Below are positions 1-6,180 of a stretch of DNA of 7,646 bases, piece after piece. Location of the stretch: the NCBI GenBank assembly GCA_007125835.1, contig SLCJ01000396.1:1-7646 (forward strand), read 5' to 3'. Positions within the stretch are counted from its first letter, which is position 1, and each line of letters starts with the position of its first letter. The notes under the pieces are model-generated. The model was given only the letters and a program-made list of their open reading frames with translations. It had not been told where the DNA came from and ran no database searches. A program made the translations under genes and the position numbers. This DNA comes from Verrucomicrobiales bacterium (GTDB lineage Bacteria; Verrucomicrobiota; Verrucomicrobiia; Verrucomicrobiales; SLCJ01).

Positions 1-12
1 GACTGGGCCGCG

Positions 13-1578
13 ATGAACGCCGACTACCTGATCGACACCGCCACCGACGACGATCTCGCCGCCGATCTCGCCAACCGCGGATGGTACCAGCTCCAGCTCT
101 TCCGCAGCCCGGAAGCCGCTCGCCACCTGATCGGCGCACTGCGCCACGACCCCGAGTGCGGCATCGCCTGGGTGGGGCTCGCGCTCGCACTCCTCGAATG
201 GGGGTCTGAGGGAGCCGAAGCCCGGCAGCAGGCCGCCGCTGCCGCGCTGGCCACCCTGGAACAGGCCACCGCCGAAGAACGTGCGTGGATTCTTGCCCTC
301 GATGCATTGGAAAAAGGGGGCACCCGCGCCTTTGCCGCCGCACTCGAGAATGCCGCCGCAGCCAATCCCCGCAACCCGCACGCGCCACTGATGCGCGCCC
401 TGATCCTCCGCGATGGCTTCGATACTCCGGACACACCCGGCCCCGGACAGAACGCCGCCCTCGCCATCCAGCAGGACCTTGCCGATGCCCGCCCCGACGA
501 TCCGCTGCCGCTCCCCCTCGCCATCCAACTCTGGCTCGTCACGCCCAACCCCGGCGACCAAGCCGCCACGGATGCCCGCCGCCTGATCGCTTCCTCCCCG
601 CCCTCTGGCTACCTCATGCAGGCCGCCGCCATGCTGCTCGCACGCCTCGGCCATCACACAGAAGCCGCAGAAGCCCTCGGCCGGGCCAGGCTGTTTGAAG
701 AGGAATCGATGACGCGCTCGCGGCTCGCCGCCGCCGTCAATCCCACCTACCTCGACACCGTCGAAACCCTTTGCCTCACACTTGCCGAAGCCGGGCAAAT
801 GGAAGAAGCCACCGCCATCGCCGCCGCCGCTCGCGAAATCGACATGCCTTGGGACCGCCCCTCCTCCGTCGCCCTGCGCACCTTTGCCTTTTTCACCCTG
901 ACTCTCGAAGCCCGCCTCCATGCCCGCGCCGGACAGTGGGAAGCCGCCCTCAAATCCCTGCCGCCCATCGACCACCCGCTGGTCGAAACCTCGCACCCCT
1001 CTGGATACTTTCTCGAATTCCTCGCCTCCTACCTCCAAGGCCGCATCGCTCTCGAAAACGATGACGCGGACAAAGCCTCCGCCCTGGCCGCCCACATGGA
1101 CGAGATTGCTGAACTCATGCAGCGCTCGGCGCAAACACCCAACCACCGCGCCATGGGCCAACACTGGCAGGAAGCCACCGCCATCACCGAATACCTGCGC
1201 TACGACCTACGCACCCACCTCGCCGCCGCCCGCGCCGACAAAGACCTCGCCCGCATCTGGTGGAGCGGAGCCGCCGAACGCTGGCCGCCCCTCGCCAACC
1301 GCCCCATCCCCCGCTGGCCTATACCGCCCGCCGAGTCACACGCCACCGCCACCGCCACCCTCGGCCGCCACGAAGAGTCCAAACAACTCCTCCATTTCGC
1401 CGACTTGCAAAAACCCGGCTCCGGGTGGATACTCTCCGCCCTCGCCGCCGCCCTCCGCCAGTCCGGAGAAGACGAAGCAGCCGACAAAGCCCTGGCCGCC
1501 GCCAACCGCGCATGGAGCGCCGCCGACCCCAGCCTCGCCACCGCCCGCAATGTCACCCCGGAAAGCACCCCGGAATAA
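13..1578 (+). CDS. Tetratricopeptide-repeat protein, function unknown; N-terminus possibly cut
   Basis: Alanine- and leucine-rich helical protein of 521 residues from the first visible ATG. TPR-like helix pairs are visible at about residues 22-61 (pattern W-x2-L...A...AL..DP..-x2-AW-x2-LALAL), 108-131, 196-232 and 462-508. The last has the arrangement 'KPGSGWIL..LA.AL...GE...A' followed by an 'AW..AD' tail, which resembles the C-terminal end of a broad family of roughly 500-residue TPR proteins. TPRs form a superhelical scaffold for protein contacts; no enzymatic motif is visible, so no activity can be assigned. There is no obvious signal peptide or membrane segment in the visible part. The frame stays open through bases 1-12 (Asp-Trp-Ala-Ala) to the left edge and no ribosome binding site is seen before the ATG, so the true start may lie outside the window. 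It ends 53 bases before the regulator gene on the same strand. TPR assignment is fairly sure; role unknown. Confidence 0.8.
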   Translation: MNADYLIDTATDDDLAADLANRGWYQLQLFRSPEAARHLIGALRHDPECGIAWVGLALALLEWGSEGAEARQQAAAAALATLEQATAEERAWILALDALEKGGTRAFAAALENAAAANPRNPHAPLMRALILRDGFDTPDTPGPGQNAALAIQQDLADARPDDPLPLPLAIQLWLVTPNPGDQAATDARRLIASSPPSGYLMQAAAMLLARLGHHTEAAEALGRARLFEEESMTRSRLAAAVNPTYLDTVETLCLTLAEAGQMEEATAIAAAAREIDMPWDRPSSVALRTFAFFTLTLEARLHARAGQWEAALKSLPPIDHPLVETSHPSGYFLEFLASYLQGRIALENDDADKASALAAHMDEIAELMQRSAQTPNHRAMGQHWQEATAITEYLRYDLRTHLAAARADKDLARIWWSGAAERWPPLANRPIPRWPIPPAESHATATATLGRHEESKQLLHFADLQKPGSGWILSALAAALRQSGEDEAADKALAAANRAWSAADPSLATARNVTPESTPE

Positions 1579-1600
1579 AAATTGGAATAATTCTTGAATC
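1576..1600 (+). promoter_or_regulatory. AT-rich candidate Fur-family operator upstream of the regulator gene
   Basis: The stop codon of the TPR gene opens a conspicuously AT-rich stretch in an otherwise GC-rich segment. At its centre is the palindrome GAATaATTC (1585-1593), which has the odd-spaced, dyad shape of Fur/PerR/Irr boxes. The 15-mer around it, TTGGAATAATTCTTG, matches 9 of 14 informative positions of the PerR-type 7-1-7 consensus by my own comparison. Location just ahead of a Fur-family gene would fit autoregulation. This is an inference from a short, imperfect match; it could also simply be part of a promoter. Confidence 0.3.
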
Positions 1601-1611
1601 CGGCGCAGAGT

Positions 1612-1630
1612 GCGGCACGTTCTGTGCCGC
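1612..1630 (+). promoter_or_regulatory. Perfect 7-bp hairpin directly before the regulator start codon
   Basis: GCGGCAC (1612-1618), a 5-base loop GTTCT, then GTGCCGC (1624-1630) form a perfect inverted repeat that ends one base before the ATG at 1632. There is no T-run after it, so it is not a standard intrinsic terminator of the TPR gene. As RNA it would occupy the ribosome binding region of the 1632 start; as DNA it could be a dimeric protein-binding site. If the downstream GTG at 1695 is the true start, the hairpin would instead lie in the leader or promoter. Confidence 0.4.
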
Positions 1631-1631
1631 G

Positions 1632-2132
1632 ATGGCAGACAACCATTCACCCCCTGAACGACGGAACCCCCGGCCCCGGTCTTCGAGGCGTGCGGTGCCT
1701 AAGTCCCGCCTGCAACCATCCGGTAGCAGCGGCGCACAGGCACCCGCACCGCCCGAGGCCGGCGGCTTCCGCTGGACCCGGCAGCGCCGCGAGGTATTTG
1801 CATTGCTGGATGGCCATCGCGACCACCCCACCGCGGCTGAAATTTACGCACGCGTGCGCGAGAACCTCCCCGACATCTCGCTCGCCACGGTCTACAATTG
1901 CCTTGAAACCCTGGTCGGGGCGGGCCTCGTCAAACAGGTCAATTTTGAACGCGGGCCCTCCCGCTACTGCCCCAACCAACGCGAGCACGCCCACCTCTAC
2001 GACGAAACCAGCGGCGAAATCCACGATGTCGAACTCAAACCCGGAATCGACCTCCACCGCATCTTCAAATTGCCCCGCGGCATGCGCATCACCCGCGCCG
2101 AAATCTCGCTCATGGGCCGCCCGCGCGCCTGA
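1632..2132 (+). CDS. Fur/PerR/Irr-superfamily transcriptional regulator lacking the CxxC zinc sites
   Basis: 166 residues from ATG 1632. Residues 1-45 are a Pro/Arg/Ser-rich tail; the Fur winged-helix domain starts near residue 46 (FRWTRQRREV) and continues through 'HPTAAEIYARVRE', the recognition-helix region 'ISLATVYNCLETL' and 'GLVKQVNF'. The regulatory metal site survives as H119-x-H121 (EHAHLYDETSGEIHD), but the positions matching the structural-zinc CxxC of Fur/PerR are Asp124 and Ser127, and there is no C-terminal CxxC. Only two cysteines remain (C90, C113). Loss of the Cys4 zinc site is known in Irr-type members, so this may be an Irr-like or divergent PerR-like iron, haem or peroxide sensor. 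The family normally represses DNA targets as a dimer. It sits 105 bases upstream of sufC on the same strand, suggesting control of Fe-S assembly. An in-frame GTG at 1695 would give 145 residues, nearer the family norm; the start is therefore uncertain. The frame is open far upstream (to 1260), but that part overlaps the TPR gene. Confidence 0.88.
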   Translation: MADNHSPPERRNPRPRSSRRAVPKSRLQPSGSSGAQAPAPPEAGGFRWTRQRREVFALLDGHRDHPTAAEIYARVRENLPDISLATVYNCLETLVGAGLVKQVNFERGPSRYCPNQREHAHLYDETSGEIHDVELKPGIDLHRIFKLPRGMRITRAEISLMGRPRA

Positions 2133-2237
2133 GCCAAACAGACAGCCCGACAATTCCAACCCACCCCATCCATTTCCGAGACAACCACGCAAACCCAATT
2201 CAACCCAATTTCCAAACATTCCCAATCAAACAACAAC
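2133..2237 (+). promoter_or_regulatory. G-poor, A/C-rich leader of sufC without Shine-Dalgarno
   Basis: This 105-base gap has only seven G residues, and 2190-2237 (48 bases up to the ATG) has none. No purine-rich ribosome binding site precedes the sufC ATG; the start context is CAACAACATG. A direct repeat AACCCAATT occurs at 2192-2200 and 2202-2210 (10-base period). The RNA would be almost unable to fold, which fits translation initiation without a Shine-Dalgarno sequence. No good sigma-70 -35/-10 pair is visible, so whether sufC has its own promoter or is read from the regulator gene is open. Confidence 0.45.
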
Positions 2238-2999
2238 ATGAGCACCCTCAGCATCCACAACCTCCACGCCAGCATCGAAGGCCAATCCATCCTCAAAGGT
2301 CTCGACCTCGAAGTCCCGAAAGGCGAAGTCCACGCCATCATGGGCCCCAACGGCTCCGGCAAAAGCACCCTCGCCAAAATCCTCGCCGGCAACGAAGACT
2401 ACGAAGTCACGGAGGGCGACGTTCTCATGGACGGCGAGAACCTGCTCGAAATGGAAGTGGACGAGCGCAGCCGCGCCGGTCTCTTCCTCGCCTTCCAATA
2501 CCCCAATGAAATTCCCGGCGTCTCCAACGCCAATTTCCTCCGCGCCGCGCTCCAGGCCCGCCAGCCGGACGGCGCAGAGCTGGACGCCGTCGCTTTCTAT
2601 AAGCAAATGTACGCCCGCATGGACGAACTGGACATGGACCGCAAATTCACCGCCCGCGCCGTCAACGAAGGCTTCTCCGGCGGCGAGAAAAAGCGCAACG
2701 AAATCCTCCAGCTCATGATGCTCGAGCCCAAATACGCCGTGCTCGACGAAACTGACTCCGGCCTCGACATCGATGCCCTCAAAGTTGTCGCCCGCGGCGT
2801 CAACTCCATGCGCTCACCCGAACGAGGATTCCTCGTCATCACCCACTACCAGCGCCTCCTGGAATACATCGTCCCGGATAAAGTGCATGTGATGATCGAC
2901 GGACGCATCCGCCGCTCCGGCGGGCGCGAACTTGCTCTCGAACTCGAAGAAAAAGGCTACGACTGGGCGCGCGAGGAACTGGCCGGAGCCGGTGCCTGA
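2238..2999 (+). CDS. sufC: SufC, ATPase of the SufBCD Fe-S cluster assembly complex
   Basis: 253 residues, close to the 248 of E. coli SufC. All ABC-ATPase motifs are present in order: Walker A GPNGSGKS (36-43), Q-loop Q87 in the SufC-typical context 'FLAFQYPNEIPGV', signature FSGGEKKRNE (146-155), Walker B YAVLDE (166-171) with catalytic E171, D-loop SGLD (174-177) and switch H203 (VITHYQRLL). The 'SGGEKKRNEILQ' and 'DETDSGLDIDALK' stretches are diagnostic for SufC rather than transport ATPases, and there is no membrane partner gene. SufC binds SufB and SufD in the cytoplasm; ATP binding drives a rearrangement of the SufB-SufD interface during cluster building. It is followed after 57 bases by sufB, so the two are probably co-transcribed. 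The ATG at 2238 is chosen because the conserved N-terminal strand (LSIHNLHASIEG) begins immediately after it. Identification is very firm. Confidence 0.97.
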   Translation: MSTLSIHNLHASIEGQSILKGLDLEVPKGEVHAIMGPNGSGKSTLAKILAGNEDYEVTEGDVLMDGENLLEMEVDERSRAGLFLAFQYPNEIPGVSNANFLRAALQARQPDGAELDAVAFYKQMYARMDELDMDRKFTARAVNEGFSGGEKKRNEILQLMMLEPKYAVLDETDSGLDIDALKVVARGVNSMRSPERGFLVITHYQRLLEYIVPDKVHVMIDGRIRRSGGRELALELEEKGYDWAREELAGAGA

Positions 3000-3037
3000 A
3001 CCGCCCCCCCCAACCCCGAAAACAGGAAACTCAAACC

Positions 3038-3047
3038 AAGGAAAGGA
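3038..3047 (+). promoter_or_regulatory. Shine-Dalgarno site of sufB
   Basis: The purine-rich AAGGAAAGGA lies 9 bases before the sufB ATG and is the only strong ribosome binding sequence in front of any gene in this window. It supports the start at 3057. It contrasts with sufC and sufD, which have none. A run of eight C (3004-3011) occurs earlier in the same gap. Confidence 0.7.
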
Positions 3048-3056
3048 ACCTTCCCC

Positions 3057-4478
3057 ATGAGCGACGAAACCACCATGGTCAAACAGCTTGCCGCCGAAAA
3101 AGACGACATCGGCAACTTTCAATTTCCCGAGCGCCACAAATACGACGCCGGCACCGGCCTCACCCCAGCCACCATCGACTACATCTGCGATGTGAAACAG
3201 GATGCCGACTGGGTGCGCGCCTTCCGCCACCACGCCCTCGGCGTTTTCGAAAGCCGCCCCATGCCCACCCACTGGGCCACCCGCGACCTCGAAAACATCG
3301 ACTTCTCGAAGATCCGCTACTATCTCTCCGACGGTGAACGCCCCAAACGCTCCTGGGACGAGGTGCCCGACGACATCAAACAGACCTTCGAGCGCCTCGG
3401 CATCCCCGAGCAGGAGCGCAAGTTCCTCGCCGGCGTCGAGGCCCAGTATGACTCCGAGGCCGCCTACTCCAACGTCAAAGAAGAACTCTCCAAGCAAGGT
3501 GTCATCTTCGTCAACAGCTCCGAAGGCCTCAAGGAGCACGCCGACATCTTCCGCCCCTGGTTTGGCAAAGTGATCCCCACCGCCGACAACAAATTCGCCG
3601 CCCTCAACAGCGCGGTGTTTTCCGGCGGCAGCTTCATCTACGTGCCCCCGGGTGTGAAGGTCAAGCACCCGCTCCAGGCCTATTTCCGCATCAACTCGGA
3701 GAACTTCGGCCAATTCGAGCGCACGCTGATCATCGCCGACGAAGGCTCCGAAGTGACCTACATGGAAGGCTGCACGGCACCCAAATTCGAGACCACCACA
3801 CTACACAGCGCTGTCGTCGAACTCGTCGCCCTCAAGGGAGCCAGGATCCAATACATCACCGTCCAAAACTGGTCGTCCAATGTGTTCAACCTCGTCACAA
3901 AACGGGGCGTCGCCCATGAAGACGCCGAAGTGCGCTGGATCGACTGCAACATCGGATCACGCCTAACCATGAAATATCCAGGCGTCGTGATGAAAGGGCG
4001 CCGCGCCCGCGGCGAGGTGATCTCCATCGCCCTCGCCAACGACGGCCAGCACCAGGACACCGGCGCGAAAATGATCCACGCCGCCGACGAAACCTCGTCC
4101 AACGTCGTTTCCAAGTCCATCAGCGTCGGCGAAGGCCGCTCCACTTACCGCGGCCAAGTGTTTATCCCGAAACACCTCAAAGGCTGCAAAAACAACACCG
4201 AGTGCGACGCCTTGCTGATCAACAGCAAGTCGATGACCGACACCTACCCGGCCATCTCCGTCCACGGCAACCGCCACGCCACACAACACGAGGCCAGCGT
4301 CAGCCAGGTTTCCGAAGACCAAATCTTCTACATGATGCAGCGCGGCCTAAGCGAGGCCGATGCCATGTCGCTCTCGGTCAACGGATTCATAAACGATCTC
4401 GTGCGTGAGTTCCCGATGGAATACAGCGCCGAACTCAAGCGCCTGATCGAACTGGAAATGGAAGGATCGGTGGGTTAA
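3057..4478 (+). CDS. sufB: SufB, Fe-S cluster scaffold subunit
   Basis: 473 residues (E. coli SufB is 495). The N-terminal helical part is followed by the beta-helix core with SufB hallmarks: 'GKVIPTADNKFAALNSAVFSGGSFIYVPPGVKV', 'YMEGCTAP' with C239, 'VQNWSSNVFNLVTKRG', 'SKSISVGEGRSTYRG', and the C-terminal 'SVNGFINDL' ending in SVG as in E. coli. C383 (in NTECDALL) aligns with E. coli C405, the cysteine reported to receive sulfur and take part in cluster assembly, and E412 (in TQHEAS) aligns with E434; the 29-residue spacing between them is the same. These key residues suggest a functional protein. SufB pairs with SufD and binds SufC to make the cytoplasmic scaffold on which nascent Fe-S clusters form. 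It lies between sufC and sufD in a C-B-D order. The start is backed by a good ribosome binding site. Identification is very firm; residue equivalences come from memory of the E. coli sequence. Confidence 0.97.
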   Translation: MSDETTMVKQLAAEKDDIGNFQFPERHKYDAGTGLTPATIDYICDVKQDADWVRAFRHHALGVFESRPMPTHWATRDLENIDFSKIRYYLSDGERPKRSWDEVPDDIKQTFERLGIPEQERKFLAGVEAQYDSEAAYSNVKEELSKQGVIFVNSSEGLKEHADIFRPWFGKVIPTADNKFAALNSAVFSGGSFIYVPPGVKVKHPLQAYFRINSENFGQFERTLIIADEGSEVTYMEGCTAPKFETTTLHSAVVELVALKGARIQYITVQNWSSNVFNLVTKRGVAHEDAEVRWIDCNIGSRLTMKYPGVVMKGRRARGEVISIALANDGQHQDTGAKMIHAADETSSNVVSKSISVGEGRSTYRGQVFIPKHLKGCKNNTECDALLINSKSMTDTYPAISVHGNRHATQHEASVSQVSEDQIFYMMQRGLSEADAMSLSVNGFINDLVREFPMEYSAELKRLIELEMEGSVG

Positions 4479-4493
4479 CCCTCCCCGCACCGC

Positions 4494-4534
4494 AGAGCCG
4501 ACCCGCCGCCCGCGCGGCACCCCGGGTCGGGTCT
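4494..4534 (+). promoter_or_regulatory. Strong GC-rich stem-loop between sufB and sufD
   Basis: CCGACCCG (4498-4505) pairs perfectly with CGGGTCGG (4523-4530); after one G-G mismatch the stem continues with AGA (4494-4496) and TCT (4532-4534). Inside it a second stem, GCCGC (4505-4509) with GCGGC (4514-4518), can form. No T-run follows; instead 4535-4619 is about 55% C with few G. It could be an intra-operon attenuator, an RNA-stability or processing element, or part of a Rho-dependent termination region. The structure is seen in the sequence; its role is inferred. Confidence 0.5.
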
Positions 4535-4619
4535 CTCCCAGCCCCTCGTCCCAGTCCTCCCGTTCTCCCGCATTCCAGCCACAATCCCGCCCTACACTCT
4601 CCGCTCTTCAACACCCGCC

Positions 4620-5936
4620 ATGTCCACATTGATCGAATCACCGCCCGCCCCGGCCACCCCCGGTTCCGTCCTCGACCAACCCGCCCCCGCGCCCGAAGGA
4701 CTTCCCGAATGGTTCACCGCCCGCCGCACCGCCGCTTGGCAGCGCTTCCAGGATCTTCCACTTCCCGAACGCACCAATGAGAAATGGCGCTTCAGCCGCA
4801 TCAAGGAGGCCTCGCTCGAAGGCTTCACCCACGCCGCCGAACCGGCCAGCCTCGCCGACCCGCACGCCGAACACGTGCTCGATAAAGCTGTGGCGCGCCT
4901 CGCCTTCCACAACGGCCATCTCGTCTCCGCCGATCTTCCGGAAAACCAAAGCGGCCTCACCGTCATGCCCCTCGAACAGGCGCTGCGCGAATGCCCCGAC
5001 CTCATCGAGGCTCACTTCATGAAAAGCGAAACTCCGCTCGGCTCAGAGAAATTCGCCGCCCTCCACGAGGCCAACGCCCTCTCCGGCGTGTTCATCCACG
5101 CCGCCAAGGGCACCGCTCCCGAAGATCCCGTGGAAATCGTCCACTACTTCTCCGGCTGCCAAGGCGCCCACTTCCCGCACACCTTGGTCGTCGGCGAGGA
5201 CAATGCCGAAGTGACCGTGATCGAGCATTTCGTGTCGTTGGACGAGGAAAGCGCTTTTGTCATCGGTGTCAGCGACCTCGCCGCCGACGGGGCCGCGCGC
5301 GTCCGCCACGCCATGCTGCAGCGCCTCAGCACTTCCAGCAAGGCCATCCTCATCAATACCACCTCCGCCGGACGCGACGCCGACGCCAAATCCCTCCTCC
5401 TCAACCTCGGCGGTGCCTGGGTCCGCACCGAAAGCGTCAGTCACGTCACCGGCACCGGTGCCAACGTGAACCTGCTCTCCGCCAGCATCCCGGGCACCGG
5501 GCAGGAATTTGACCAGCGCACCTACCAGATCCACAAGGCACAGCACACCACCTCCGACCTGCTCTACAAAAACGCTCTTTTTGACAAGGCCCGCACGATC
5601 TTCTCCGGTCTCATCATCGTCGACGATGGCGCTCACCACACCGATGCCTACCAAACTTGCCGCAACCTCCTTATGAGCGACCACGGCGAGGCCCACTCCC
5701 TCCCAGGCCTCGAGATCAAGGCCGATCAGGTCAAATGCTCACACGGCTCCACCACCGCCCAAATCGACCCCGATACCCTCCTTTACCTCAAGGCCCGCGG
5801 CATCCACGACAAGACCGCCCGCAAACTCATCACTTACGGATTCATCGAAGAAGTCGTCGAGCGCTTCGGCCACGAAGCCGCCGGCCGTCTCCTCGACCGC
5901 TTCATCGAAGAAAAATTTAAAGCCCTCGGGGCTTGA
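4620..5936 (+). CDS. sufD: SufD, scaffold partner of SufB
   Basis: 438 residues (E. coli SufD is 423). The N-terminal part carries the SufD-typical 'P-x-R-T-N-E-K-W-R-F-S-R' segment near residues 50-60. The beta-helix core follows, with 'SVSHVTGTGANVNL', 'QHTTSDLLYKNALFDKARTIFSG' and 'DAYQTCRNLLMSDHGEAHSLPGLEI'. The diagnostic 'VKCSHGSTTAQIDPDTLLYLKARGI' segment contains H375, matching E. coli SufD H360, which is important for cluster assembly with SufB. The C-terminal helical end (FIEEVVERF) is complete. SufD forms the SufB-SufD heterodimer that SufC drives. It starts 141 bases after sufB, beyond a hairpin and a C-rich tract, with no visible Shine-Dalgarno sequence; the ATG at 4620 is chosen because it is the first in frame and gives a normal-length N-terminus. 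The usual next partners (sufS, sufE or sufU) do not follow; the next 680 bases hold no convincing gene. Confidence 0.95.
   Translation: MSTLIESPPAPATPGSVLDQPAPAPEGLPEWFTARRTAAWQRFQDLPLPERTNEKWRFSRIKEASLEGFTHAAEPASLADPHAEHVLDKAVARLAFHNGHLVSADLPENQSGLTVMPLEQALRECPDLIEAHFMKSETPLGSEKFAALHEANALSGVFIHAAKGTAPEDPVEIVHYFSGCQGAHFPHTLVVGEDNAEVTVIEHFVSLDEESAFVIGVSDLAADGAARVRHAMLQRLSTSSKAILINTTSAGRDADAKSLLLNLGGAWVRTESVSHVTGTGANVNLLSASIPGTGQEFDQRTYQIHKAQHTTSDLLYKNALFDKARTIFSGLIIVDDGAHHTDAYQTCRNLLMSDHGEAHSLPGLEIKADQVKCSHGSTTAQIDPDTLLYLKARGIHDKTARKLITYGFIEEVVERFGHEAAGRLLDRFIEEKFKALGA
5920..5934 (-). terminator. Reverse-oriented terminator-like hairpin at the end of sufD
   Basis: AAGCCC (5920-5925), loop TCG, GGGCTT (5929-5934) form a 6-bp stem spanning the last codons and touching the stop codon of sufD. 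Read on the reverse strand, the stem is followed by TTAAATTTTT, resembling an intrinsic terminator; on the forward strand no T-run follows. It could block reverse transcription coming from the right into the suf genes. The stem is short and the sequence is coding, so this is tentative. Confidence 0.3.
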
Positions 5937-6180
5937 CGGTGTTTCGGTGAGGCGGTGAGGCTGTGGAACTCGGAAATAGGAAATCGAGGACGCACCCCAG
6001 GACCGCTGGCCGCAGCGGTCACGCCAACGAGGAGGCCAATGAAGGCGCAGCGTGTGGGGTAGTGGTCATCGATCACCAGCCTCCAGCTTCTCATCTTGAA
6101 AATCTTCGTATGCTGGCGACAGCGGTTACACAGTTGTCGAGCCTGTCCGTTTTTACTTTGAATCTGATTCCTCGTTTCCA
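5937..6180. repeat. Spacer after sufD with short tandem repeats; possible interspersed-repeat patchwork
   Basis: No convincing gene is seen. The stretch holds a perfect tandem GGTGAGGC x2 (5946-5961), an imperfect tandem GGAAATA/GGAAATC (5972-5985), the inverted repeat at 6001-6020 and a CAGCCTCCAGCTTCTC segment around 6078-6093. Such phrases resemble the degenerate, low-complexity spacer repeats common between genes of Planctomycetota and Verrucomicrobiota, whose translations give repetitive nonsense peptides. Open frames here (75 residues at 5963-6190 +, and an antisense frame at 5834-6181 running into sufD) lack ribosome sites and family features. The repeat interpretation is inferred from resemblance; copies elsewhere cannot be checked from one window. 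Confidence 0.4.
6001..6020. repeat. Perfect 8-bp inverted repeat downstream of sufD
   Basis: GACCGCTG (6001-6008), loop GCCG, CAGCGGTC (6013-6020) form a stable GC-rich hairpin 64 bases after the sufD stop codon. There is no following T-run on either strand, so it is not a classical intrinsic terminator, but it could protect the 3' end of the suf transcript, pause polymerase, or be a REP-like repeat unit. Confidence 0.45.

Noticed and set aside
1260..1631. Upstream extension of the regulator reading frame
   Set aside because: It overlaps the TPR gene by more than 300 bases and translates to Arg/Pro-rich shadow sequence; the Fur domain begins only after about 1767.
3004..3011. Run of eight C between sufC and sufB as a phase-variable tract
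   Set aside because: It is non-coding and short, with no promoter spacing it would alter; a compositional accident or sequencing-prone homopolymer is enough.
2814..3713. 299-residue antisense open frame over sufC and sufB
   Set aside because: It is a mirror of C-ending codons in the firmly identified suf genes; Gly/Val/Phe-rich with no domain features.
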